Below, in pieces: positions 1-6,680 of a stretch of 13,241 nt of DNA; within the stretch, counting starts at the first letter, position 1; each line of letters opens with the position of its first letter. The notes below the pieces were generated by a model, which was not told the origin of the DNA, made no database searches, and saw only the letters and a list, made by a program, of their open reading frames with translations. Origin of the DNA: Oscillospiraceae bacterium (GTDB taxonomy: Bacteria; Bacillota; Clostridia; Oscillospirales; Ruminococcaceae). The position numbers and the translations under genes are program-made. Where the stretch lies: NCBI GenBank assembly GCA_029005335.1, contig JAQXFT010000169.1:1-13241 (forward strand), in the 5' to 3' direction.

Positions 1-463
1 ACATAATGCTTGCCTTGATATTTTTTGATTCTGCAATAGCATTAAGTCTTTCGAGTTCGGAAATATTGTCAACAATGATGTGTCCTATATGGTGGTCTAT
101 CGCAAATCCGAGTTCCTCATCAGTCTTGTTGTTGCCGTGGAAGCAGATTTTATCGCAGTCAAAACCTGATTTAACGGCGGTATAAAGTTCGCCGATTGAT
201 ACAACATCAAGTCCGATTCCTTCTTCTTTCATGATTCTGCACATTTCCTTACAGCAGAATGCCTTGCTCGCATAGCATACGAGACCGTTTCCGCCATAGA
301 ATCTGTCGATACTGGATTTAAAGCTTCTGCATGATTTTCTGATAAGCTGTTCGTCCATTACATAGAGGGGCGTTCCATACTTTTCAGCGAGTTCAACGGT
401 ATCAATACCGCCTGCCGTCAGATGTCCCTTTTCGTTTACAGAAAGATTTTCAGATACAAACAT
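1..463 (-). CDS. lysA: Diaminopimelate decarboxylase, N-terminal part (runs off left edge)
   Basis: PLP enzyme of fold type III that decarboxylates meso-diaminopimelate to L-lysine, the last step of lysine synthesis, in the cytoplasm. The window holds the first 154 codons. The reading frame stays open to base 1, so the C-terminal two thirds, with the second substrate-binding half, lie outside. Visible motifs are YASKA at residues 64-68, whose Lys67 should form the Schiff base with PLP, and HGNNKT at 109-114, typical of DapDC/ornithine decarboxylase barrels. The N-terminal stretch YGTPLYVMDE (29-38) is also typical of LysA. The ATG at 463-461 is preceded by a GAAAGGAAG ribosome site about 7 bases upstream. 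It follows engB by 26 bases without a terminator, so it is probably the last or a late gene of the lon operon. A carboxynorspermidine or ornithine decarboxylase relative is less likely, but the missing C-terminus leaves it open. Confidence 0.87.
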   Translation of the reverse strand, partial: MFVSENLSVNEKGHLTAGGIDTVELAEKYGTPLYVMDEQLIRKSCRSFKSSIDRFYGGNGLVCYASKAFCCKEMCRIMKEEGIGLDVVSIGELYTAVKSGFDCDKICFHGNNKTDEELGFAIDHHIGHIIVDNISELERLNAIAESKNIKASIM

Positions 464-489
464 ATTTTTTACTTCCTTTCGGATATATT

Positions 490-1077
490 TTATTCATCAG
501 CCGAGATTTCATCTATAATACTGCGTATTTCCTCAACACCCTCAAAGGTCATTGAGGAAAATGGTACTATATGAATCTGGTCATAATACGGAATTTCGGT
601 TTTCAGAGCTTCCATACGCTTTTCACGCTCTGTTTTTTTAAGCTTGTCAGCCTTTGTCAGAACTATCACGAACGGGAGTTCCGCTTCAATCAGGTAATTT
701 ATCATATGAATATCGTCAGCCGTCGGGGGGTGACGCATATCTATAAGAGAAAATACAAGCCTTATATAACGGTCGGAATTGAGGTATCCCTCTATAAGCT
801 CCGACCAGCGTTCCTTTTCGGATTTTGCAACCTTTGCATAGCCGTATCCAGGGAGGTCTGCAAAATAGATATTCTCAAGACTGTAAAAATTTATAGTAGC
901 AGTCTTTCCCGGAACAGAGCTTACTCTTGCAAGATTTTTTCTGTTGAAGATTTTGTTTATAAGCGTGGATTTTCCGACGTTTGAACGTCCTGCAAAGGCT
1001 ATTTCAATTCTGTCGCACGGAGGTATCTGTGAAAATTTTCCGTAGGAGGCATAAAATTCTGCTTTGCTGTAATTCAT
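490..1077 (-). CDS. engB: Ribosome-biogenesis GTPase EngB/YsxC
   Basis: Small TrmE-Era-EngA-EngB-family GTPase needed for late assembly of the 50S ribosomal subunit. Its 195 residues match the family's usual 190-210. All G motifs are present: G1 GRSNVGKS (30-37), G2 Thr59 within PGKTATINFY, G3 DLPGYG (74-79), G4 TKAD (141-144) and G5 FSS (173-175). There is no extra domain. The ATG at 1077 has a strong AAAGGAG site about 10 bases upstream. In many Firmicutes, including Bacillus subtilis (lonA-ysxC), this gene sits directly behind lon. Here one phosphoesterase gene lies between them, 23 bases upstream of engB, and lysA follows after 26 bases. It is probably transcribed from the lon promoter. 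The gene looks intact. Confidence 0.96.
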   Translation of the reverse strand: MNYSKAEFYASYGKFSQIPPCDRIEIAFAGRSNVGKSTLINKIFNRKNLARVSSVPGKTATINFYSLENIYFADLPGYGYAKVAKSEKERWSELIEGYLNSDRYIRLVFSLIDMRHPPTADDIHMINYLIEAELPFVIVLTKADKLKKTEREKRMEALKTEIPYYDQIHIVPFSSMTFEGVEEIRSIIDEISADE

Positions 1078-1100
1078 TTATTGTTTCTGCTCCTTTCACA

Positions 1101-1775
1101 TCAATAATCTTCATCATAAGGGAGAATCAGATATTCTCCGTTTTCTGTAACCCTGTAATATTCGTCCGTTTCCGTGTCAACCATAAGCACGGGAATAACT
1201 CCGCTTGTAAGCACGTCGCCGTCTATATAATAATGGCTCATACCGTCATAATAGATATCATGGAAATAACGGTTTCCGGAAATTTCCGAAGTATAGACAT
1301 GACCTGCAACAATTTTCTGACCGGTTGAAAATCTGCCTGTTTCTGCCGGATATTTTTCTGTCATGGTGATTTCATCTGTTTCCCATTCCCAGAAGTCTCC
1401 GGCTTCCTCATCTATTCCGGCATGGACAAAAATTGTATTTCCCTCAGTATAATATCTTGGGAGATTCTGAAGCCACGAAATATAATAATCTTCTTTTTCG
1501 TCGTAGCGGTTATTTTCAAAGAGCGGACAAAACCCCTCAACTGCCATATCCTCATGATTTCCGCACAGTACTATAATTTTTTCAGACCCCCATTTATTCC
1601 GGAGGTCTATAATTCTTTCAAGCACATCTTTACTGTATGAACCGCCGTGAATATAATCACCCAATAATACAAGCTTTGTATTATCTTCGCTGAGATGTCC
1701 GGTAATCAGTGAGAGTGCATAATCAAATTCATGTATACAGCCATGAATATCGGAACAACAGTATATTCTGCTCAT
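1101..1775 (-). CDS. PPP-type metallophosphoesterase (PrpE/ApaH-like) with unusual GDYIHGG motif
   Basis: Calcineurin-like phosphoesterase of 224 residues with no signal peptide or membrane segment, so cytoplasmic. Expected two-metal ligands can be picked out: Asp9 and His11 in SDIHGC, Asp40 in LLGDYIHGG, Asn73 in CGNHED, His118 in VHAG and His159 in AGH. In PPP phosphatases and Ap4A hydrolases the second motif is normally GDxxDRG. Here Asp-Arg is replaced by His43-Gly44, so the arginine that usually contacts phosphate is absent. The substrate may be a phosphoprotein, a dinucleoside polyphosphate or something else; the sequence does not decide. Its ATG overlaps the lon stop codon by four bases (ATGA), and an AGGAGA site lies inside the end of lon, which suggests translational coupling. 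engB follows 23 bases later. Confidence 0.85.
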   Translation of the reverse strand: MSRIYCCSDIHGCIHEFDYALSLITGHLSEDNTKLVLLGDYIHGGSYSKDVLERIIDLRNKWGSEKIIVLCGNHEDMAVEGFCPLFENNRYDEKEDYYISWLQNLPRYYTEGNTIFVHAGIDEEAGDFWEWETDEITMTEKYPAETGRFSTGQKIVAGHVYTSEISGNRYFHDIYYDGMSHYYIDGDVLTSGVIPVLMVDTETDEYYRVTENGEYLILPYDEDY

Positions 1776-4111
1776 AAATTCTCCTGTTTTGCAAGAGCGG
1801 TATCAAGAACCTGCTCAATATTTTCTGCATATACAAAGCGGACTGACTTTTTTACAACGTCATCGGCTTCTTCAAGGTCAGATTTATTGTCTATGGGTAT
1901 TATAACTGTTTTTATATCTGCTTTATACGCTGCCATGGTTTTTTCTCTGAGTCCTCCTATGGGGAGAACCTTTCCATGGAGAGTAATTTCTCCTGTCATA
2001 GCGACATCGGATTTTACCGGTATTCCGGAAAGTGCTGATACAAGAGCTGTCGCCATTGTCACTCCGGCAGAAGGGCCGTCCTTAGGTACTGCACCCTCAG
2101 GAGCGTGTATATGAATATCATTATCCTTGTAAAAATCAGGATTGATGTTATATTTTTCCGCAACGCTTCGTGTATAGCTTATAGCAAGCTTTGCACTTTC
2201 CTTCATCACGTCTCCCAGAGAGCCTGTAACTTCTACAGTACCCTTTCCCTTTAAAATCAGGACTTCAAGGGGCATCAGTACTCCTCCGACAGATGTCCAT
2301 GCAAGACCGTTTACAACTCCGACCTGATTCTGTTTTGATTTAAGGTCAGAGAGATATTTATAAGCCCCCATGAAATCGGTAAGATTTGAGGATTTTATAT
2401 TTACTTTCTTTACTTCTTCTGAAGCGATTATTCTTGCGGATTTTCTGCAGAGTGATGATATACATCTTTCAAGATTTCTTACTCCGGCTTCTTTGGTATA
2501 GTGTTCTATAACGTCATTTACAGCATCATCGGAAATTTTAATCTGTGAAGCCTTCAGACCGTTTTCTTTAATCTGCTTTGGAATAAGGTGTTCTCTGGCT
2601 ATATGGAATTTTTCTTCGGCTGTATAGCTTGTCAGCTCGATTACTTCCATACGGTCAAGAAGTGGCTGAGGTATTGTTGAAGTGGTATTTGCTGTAGTTA
2701 TAAATACAGCCTTGCTGAGGTCAAACGGTACTTCTATAAAATGGTCACAGAAGGCGTTATTCTGTTCACTGTCAAGGACTTCGAGCATTGCTGCGGAGGG
2801 GTCTCCCTTTATATTACTGCTGAGCTTGTCTATTTCGTCAAAAAGAATCAGAGGATTTGCAGTTCCTGCCTGAATAAGTGCGTTTATTATTCTTCCGGGC
2901 ATAGCTCCGACATATGTCTTGCGGTGGCCTCTTATTTCTGATTCGTCATTTACTCCGCCGAGAGATACTCTGGCATATTTTCTTCCCATAGCCTTTGCAA
3001 GTGATTTTGCTATAGAAGTCTTGCCTATTCCGGGAGGTCCTACAAGGCATATAATCTGTCCCTTTACATCGGGATTGAGCTTATGTACTGCGATATATTC
3101 CAGAATACGCTCCTTGACTTTTTTCAGTCCGTAATGCTCCTTGTCAAGAACAGCCTGTGACTTCTTCATTGAAATTCTTGAATTGGAATATTTTCCCCAC
3201 GGTAAATCAAGGCAGGTATCGAGATAATTTTTTATGACATAAGCCTCCTGTGAAGCAGGACTCATTTTTGAGAGCTTTTCCGCTTCTTTTATAAGCTTTT
3301 CACGGCTTTTTTCATCAATTTTCAAATCGATTATCCTTGAGATATATTCGCTGACTTCCTCTGCACCGTCTTCGCCAAGCTGTTCCTGAATAACTCTCAT
3401 CTGTTCACGCAGGAAATATTCTCTCTGACCTCTGTCAATATTTTCCCTTGTCTGCTCATTAATCTGGCTTTCTATTTCGAGGATTTGATTTTCATTTGAG
3501 AGTGAGGCAAGAAGTATGGAAAGTCTGCCTATTATTGAATCCTCCTCAAGAAGAAGCTGTTTGTCCTTATAGTCGAGACTGCAGTTGAAGGTTATCTGTT
3601 CAAAAAGCTTTACAGGTGATTCCTCACAGATAACTGATGTTACAAGCTCCCTTGGCATTCTTTCAAAAAACGAGCTGTATTTCTGAAATGCCTCTTTAAG
3701 GGAACGCATAAGGGCTTCGACCTCACACTTTTCCGGCTTTGATTTTGAAAAATTCGGAAGTCTCTTGACCTTTGCACGCATATATTCATCGGTATCTTCA
3801 AATTCAACGATTTCGGCACGGTAGATTCCCTCGACAAGGACTTTCATTATATGATTGTCAGGCATTTTAAGAACCTGTCTTATTTCGGCTACTACACCTG
3901 TATTATATAAATCCTCTCTTTTCGGATTATCAGCTGCAACTTCCTTCTGAGTTACCAGAAAAATCTTGCTTCCTGATTTTATTGCTCTTTCAACCGCCTC
4001 GGAGGACTTTGGTCTGGCGACGTCGAAATGCATTACCATTCCCGGAAATGCAACCATTCCTCTCATAGCAATGGTATAAAAAGTATTTTTTAAATCTTTC
4101 TTATCGTCCAT
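1772..4111 (-). CDS. lon: ATP-dependent protease Lon (LonA type)
   Basis: Cytosolic AAA+ serine protease that unfolds and degrades misfolded and selected regulatory proteins. The 779 residues fit LonA. Order: an N-terminal LON substrate-binding domain (about 10-210), a helical linker rich in charged residues (about 210-310), an AAA+ module, and the C-terminal protease domain (about 595-775). Visible key residues are Walker A GPPGIGKT (358-365), Walker B ILFDEID (422-428), a sensor Asn near 475, a probable arginine finger Arg487, catalytic Ser681 in PKDGPSAG and Lys724 in GGLREK. The Ser-Lys spacing of 43 equals that of E. coli Lon (679/722). There is no transmembrane segment, which argues against LonB. 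The ATG at 4111 has an AAAGG site upstream. It is the first gene of the minus-strand operon and its stop overlaps the next start. No CIRCE or CtsR-type operator was seen upstream. Confidence 0.97.
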   Translation of the reverse strand: MDDKKDLKNTFYTIAMRGMVAFPGMVMHFDVARPKSSEAVERAIKSGSKIFLVTQKEVAADNPKREDLYNTGVVAEIRQVLKMPDNHIMKVLVEGIYRAEIVEFEDTDEYMRAKVKRLPNFSKSKPEKCEVEALMRSLKEAFQKYSSFFERMPRELVTSVICEESPVKLFEQITFNCSLDYKDKQLLLEEDSIIGRLSILLASLSNENQILEIESQINEQTRENIDRGQREYFLREQMRVIQEQLGEDGAEEVSEYISRIIDLKIDEKSREKLIKEAEKLSKMSPASQEAYVIKNYLDTCLDLPWGKYSNSRISMKKSQAVLDKEHYGLKKVKERILEYIAVHKLNPDVKGQIICLVGPPGIGKTSIAKSLAKAMGRKYARVSLGGVNDESEIRGHRKTYVGAMPGRIINALIQAGTANPLILFDEIDKLSSNIKGDPSAAMLEVLDSEQNNAFCDHFIEVPFDLSKAVFITTANTTSTIPQPLLDRMEVIELTSYTAEEKFHIAREHLIPKQIKENGLKASQIKISDDAVNDVIEHYTKEAGVRNLERCISSLCRKSARIIASEEVKKVNIKSSNLTDFMGAYKYLSDLKSKQNQVGVVNGLAWTSVGGVLMPLEVLILKGKGTVEVTGSLGDVMKESAKLAISYTRSVAEKYNINPDFYKDNDIHIHAPEGAVPKDGPSAGVTMATALVSALSGIPVKSDVAMTGEITLHGKVLPIGGLREKTMAAYKADIKTVIIPIDNKSDLEEADDVVKKSVRFVYAENIEQVLDTALAKQENL

Positions 4112-4158
4112 AAAAAAACCTTTCTTATGCTCCTATCTGCGAAAAATTACTTATGAAA

Positions 4159-4186
4159 TATACCGTTTTCCGCAACTGCCGGTATA
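4159..4186. repeat. Inverted repeat in the lon leader
   Basis: TATACCG at 4159-4165 and CGGTATA at 4180-4186 form a perfect 7-bp inverted repeat with a 14-base loop. It lies between the predicted lon transcription start and the lon ribosome site. It could be a leader hairpin or the site of a dimeric repressor. It is not followed by a clean U-tract, so it is not a standard terminator, and it does not match CIRCE. Confidence 0.5.
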
Positions 4187-4207
4187 CTCAAAAAAGCTTC
4201 ATATCAT

Positions 4208-4236
4208 ATTATACTATAACTTTTCTGAAATTGCAA
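4208..4236 (-). promoter_or_regulatory. Sigma-A-type promoter of the lon operon
   Basis: Read on the minus strand, TTGCAA (4236-4231) is followed after 17 bases by TATAAT (4213-4208). Transcription would start near 4201 and give a leader of about 90 bases before lon. The -10 is perfect and the -35 matches the consensus at five of six positions. The call rests on sequence and position only. Confidence 0.75.
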
Positions 4237-4361
4237 GAGGAAATAAGTGCTTTTTGTAAATTAATAGAAATTTTTGGAGAAGATATATTTTTTTAAAATC
4301 AATATGTTCTTCTGAATTACCGGATACGACAACAAATACAAAAATATTTCATATTTTTTTG

Positions 4362-4390
4362 TTGACTTTCTATAATTTATATATTATAAT
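4362..4390 (+). promoter_or_regulatory. Sigma-A-type promoter of the alarmone synthetase gene
   Basis: TTGACT (4362-4367) and TATAAT (4385-4390) are separated by 17 bases of almost pure A/T. A start near 4397 would give a leader of only about 32 bases, containing the AAAGGAAG ribosome site at 4407-4414. This is close to consensus and predicts strong constitutive transcription unless a regulator intervenes. Confidence 0.8.
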
Positions 4391-4428
4391 ATTATTATAT
4401 ATGACGAAAGGAAGGTTTATTTGTTATT

Positions 4429-5103
4429 ATGGACGAAAAAGAATTTTATCTTGAAACTATAAGGAAAATCCCTGCTATCGAAAACAAAACGGCTTCTGAA
4501 GTATTCTTTGAATTTCTTCAGCTTCAGCATCACTACAACGCTGCCATTGAAATAGTTACTACTCAGCTTAATATTCTCGATAACGAATTCAGCGTGAAAT
4601 TCCAGCGTAATCCGATACATAATATAGAAAGCAGGCTGAAATCTCCGCAGTCAATCATAGGCAAGCTCCAGAAAAAGGGACTTCCCATAACAACTGAGGC
4701 TGCAAAAAAAAATCTGCTCGATATGGCTGGCATAAGAGTAATATGCTACTATGTAAATGATATATACTCCATCGCTGAGCTTCTCACCTGCCATGATGAA
4801 TTTATACCAATCAAAATAAAGGACTATATCGCTAACCCTAAAGCAAGCGGTTACAGAAGCTATCATATGATTCTGAATATTCCTGTATACCTTTCCAATG
4901 CAAAATATTATGCTCCTGTTGAAATACAAATCCGCACAATAGCTATGGATTTCTGGGCAAGCCTTGAACATCAGCTTAAATATAAAACCAAAAATACCGT
5001 CTCAAAGGAACTCGCTGAGGAACTCCGCAAATGTGCCAATACAATCTCCGAAACTGATATCAAAATGCAGAATATATTCAATCAGCTCAACGAACTTGAG
5101 TAA
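4429..5103 (+). CDS. relQ: Small alarmone synthetase, RelQ/YjbM-like GTP pyrophosphokinase
   Basis: Transfers pyrophosphate from ATP to GDP or GTP, making the stringent-response alarmones (p)ppGpp in the cytoplasm. At 224 residues it has only the synthetase domain: no HD hydrolase domain and no TGS or ACT regulatory domains, as expected for small alarmone synthetases. Visible family motifs are NIESRLKSP (65-73), LDMAGIRVIC with Asp98 (97-106), KDYIANPKASGYRSYH (131-146), EIQIRT (165-170) and the catalytic-region FWASLEHQLKYK (175-186). The C-terminal helix (about 192-224) is the part that helps build the tetramer in RelQ. RelQ fits better than RelP by general layout, but this is a judgement by eye. 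The ATG at 4429 lies 14 bases after the AAAGGAAG site, a slightly long spacing, and no better in-frame start exists. It is divergent from lon and followed by proC, which has its own promoter. Confidence 0.9.
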   Translation: MDEKEFYLETIRKIPAIENKTASEVFFEFLQLQHHYNAAIEIVTTQLNILDNEFSVKFQRNPIHNIESRLKSPQSIIGKLQKKGLPITTEAAKKNLLDMAGIRVICYYVNDIYSIAELLTCHDEFIPIKIKDYIANPKASGYRSYHMILNIPVYLSNAKYYAPVEIQIRTIAMDFWASLEHQLKYKTKNTVSKELAEELRKCANTISETDIKMQNIFNQLNELE

Positions 5104-5126
5104 TAAAAAATTTTTCTGAATCCCTC

Positions 5127-5155
5127 TTGCATTTGATTTTAATCTGCGTTATAAT
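5127..5155 (+). promoter_or_regulatory. Sigma-A-type promoter upstream of proC
   Basis: TTGCAT (5127-5132), a 17-base spacer and TATAAT (5150-5155) lie in the 91-base gap between relQ and proC. The predicted start is near 5162. No hairpin terminator for relQ is visible in this gap, so proC may also receive read-through from relQ. Confidence 0.72.
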
Positions 5156-5194
5156 ATATCTATAAAATATTTCTCTGAAAGGTCGTATATTAAA

Positions 5195-6001
5195 ATGCAG
5201 GAAAAAATCAATATAGGTTTTATAGGTGCAGGCAATATGGGTTCTGCTATTATGAAAGGAATCGCCGGAAGCGGTATGGATAACATAAGCCTTTTCGCTT
5301 TCGACAAGCTCTCCGGAAAAGCTGACGAGCTTAAAAAATACGGCGTTGAAATCTGTTCAGGCGAAAACGAAATCGTTTCAAAGTGCAAATACGTTTTCCT
5401 CGCCGTAAAGCCTCAGGTTATTGAGAGCGTCCTTGATACAATTTCGGAAAACATTTCTCCGGATAATGTTATCATATCTATTGCCGCAGGTATTTCCGAT
5501 GAATATATAGCTTCAAAAACTATTCCTGATGCAAAAATTATCCTCGTTATGCCAAATACACCTCTTCTTCTCGGCGAGGGTGCATCTGCACTTTCAAAAA
5601 ATGACAGGGTTTCTGAAAGCGAATTTAAGCTTATATGCGATATTTTCGCCGTATGCGGTAAAATCGCTGTAATCCCCAAAAACAAAATGAAGGAAATTAT
5701 TGCCGTCAACAGCAGCAGTCCGGCTTTTATTTACCTTTTCGCAAAGAGTTTTATAGAATACGGCGAAAAAGCCGGAATAAATCCCGAGGCTGTAAAAAAT
5801 CTCTTTGCTCAGGCTCTCATAGGTTCAGCCAGAATGATTACAGATTCCGGCTATACTATCGACGAGCTTATAAAAATGGTATCCTCCCCCGGAGGAACTA
5901 CTCTTGCCGGTCTTGATGCCCTCTATGAGGGAAATCTTGACGGTATCGTAAAAGATGCCTGCGAAAGATGTACAAAGCGTGCCTATGAGCTTTCTAAATA
6001 A
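5195..6001 (+). CDS. proC: Pyrroline-5-carboxylate reductase
   Basis: Reduces 1-pyrroline-5-carboxylate to L-proline with NAD(P)H, the last step of proline synthesis, in the cytoplasm. The 268 residues match the family's usual 260-280. The N-terminal Rossmann domain shows GFIGAGNMGSAI (8-19) for dinucleotide binding and AVKPQ (70-74). MPNTP (119-123) follows, and the C-terminal helical dimerisation domain contains the SPGGTT signature (231-236). The substrate-loop segment reads NSSSPAF (172-178) where many homologues have SGSGPAY; I regard this as natural variation. The ATG at 5195 is preceded by a GAAAGG site. It has its own promoter, and no terminator is visible after it, so the two membrane-protein genes downstream may be co-transcribed. 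Confidence 0.95.
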   Translation: MQEKINIGFIGAGNMGSAIMKGIAGSGMDNISLFAFDKLSGKADELKKYGVEICSGENEIVSKCKYVFLAVKPQVIESVLDTISENISPDNVIISIAAGISDEYIASKTIPDAKIILVMPNTPLLLGEGASALSKNDRVSESEFKLICDIFAVCGKIAVIPKNKMKEIIAVNSSSPAFIYLFAKSFIEYGEKAGINPEAVKNLFAQALIGSARMITDSGYTIDELIKMVSSPGGTTLAGLDALYEGNLDGIVKDACERCTKRAYELSK

Positions 6002-6072
6002 TTAAATATTCCGCATTAATCCTGATTGTCCGGCATATAATTGCTTTATAGATATGAAAGGATTGATGCAAG

Positions 6073-6651
6073 ATGATTAACACAAAAAACAGGACGTTCC
6101 TTATCCTTATGACAGCCATTATGACTGCCGGCATAATCGCCGGAAGCTTTACTGCTGTCTTCTGCGACTCTCTTAAAGCTTCACCGCTTGCAGGTCAGTA
6201 TATTTATCCGCTTCTGAGCGGTATTACGCTTCTGGAAATATTCAAAAATACTTTTCTCTCCGTATCTGCTCTACTCGGAGTAATATTCTGCACCGGCTTT
6301 TTTGCGGTCGGACAGCCCCTTTCAGTTGCAATGCTGATATACAGAGGATTCGGAATAGGATTTTCCTCAGCTCTTACATATATGGCATTCGGGAAAAGCG
6401 GAGTATATATATCACTGATATTTATAGCTCCGAAAATTCTTGCAACATCAGTTATAATTATGCTGGCTGTCAGGGAATCACTCAGGCTTTCAAATATAAT
6501 ATACGGTTATATATTCAGAGAAGCCTGTCAGGAAAATATGGGAAAATATATAAAGCTTTATTGTATAAAGTTTATAGTCCTGATTCTGTTCGTATTACTG
6601 ACCGCTCTGGCTGACTGCGGTATAAATTATCTGTTCGGCTATATGCTTTAA
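6073..6651 (+). CDS. SpoIIM-like integral membrane protein
   Basis: Membrane protein of 192 residues resembling the SpoIIM/DUF95 family. In spore formers SpoIIM is part of the SpoIIDMP peptidoglycan-remodelling complex that drives engulfment. Predicted hydrophobic segments lie at about 9-31, 61-80, 82-106, 110-133 and 163-189. The stretch from LGVIFCTGFFAVGQP through YRGFGIGFS to FIAPKILATS is the most family-like part. The ATG at 6073 has an AAAGGA site 10 bases upstream. It lies 71 bases after proC and 29 bases before a YesL-like membrane gene on the same strand, without an intervening terminator. No other sporulation gene is visible in the window, so whether it acts in engulfment or in a vegetative envelope role is open. 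I leave the symbol blank because spoIIM orthology is not proven. Confidence 0.72.
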   Translation: MINTKNRTFLILMTAIMTAGIIAGSFTAVFCDSLKASPLAGQYIYPLLSGITLLEIFKNTFLSVSALLGVIFCTGFFAVGQPLSVAMLIYRGFGIGFSSALTYMAFGKSGVYISLIFIAPKILATSVIIMLAVRESLRLSNIIYGYIFREACQENMGKYIKLYCIKFIVLILFVLLTALADCGINYLFGYML

Positions 6652-6680
6652 AAAAATTTTTTTCATTGGGAGTGATGAAT

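Larger units (their letters stand above)
4112..4428. other. Divergent AT-rich intergenic region between lon and the alarmone synthetase gene
   Basis: This 317-base gene-free stretch carries a leftward promoter for lon and a rightward promoter for the alarmone synthetase, listed separately. It also holds a TATACCG/CGGTATA inverted repeat in the lon leader. Between the promoters there is an imperfect hairpin: AGAAGA plus ATATT at 4278-4289 faces AATAT plus TCTTCT at 4301-4313, with a one-versus-two-base bulge. I see no further gene, riboswitch or transcription terminator in it. Confidence 0.7.

Noticed and set aside
464..489. Possible lysine riboswitch before lysA
   Set aside because: The gap to engB is only 26 bases and holds just the ribosome site.
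571..984. Open frame of 137 codons on the plus strand
   Set aside because: It lies wholly antisense to engB, which has complete GTPase motifs; the translated product has no recognisable family features and no good ribosome site.
1731..2114. Open frame of 127 codons on the plus strand
   Set aside because: Antisense to the C-terminal catalytic domain of lon; it is a shadow of the real gene's codon pattern.
4112..4250. Possible CIRCE or CtsR operator upstream of lon
   Set aside because: No TTAGCACTC-type inverted repeat and no tandem GGTCAAA-like heptads were found.
4379..4402. Nearly palindromic AT stretch overlapping the relQ -10 region
   Set aside because: Its symmetry comes from alternating A and T (TATAATA-T-TATTATA); such patterns arise easily in AT-rich promoters.
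6013..6054. Possible promoter for the SpoIIM-like gene (TATAAT at 6036-6041, or TTGTCC at 6026-6031 with TAGATA at 6049-6054)
   Set aside because: The TATAAT has no -35 at a proper distance and the alternative -10 is poor; read-through from proC is simpler.
6648..6663. A-run followed by T-run between the SpoIIM-like and YesL-like genes
   Set aside because: There is no GC-rich stem, so it is not a terminator; it is a plain homopolymer tract.
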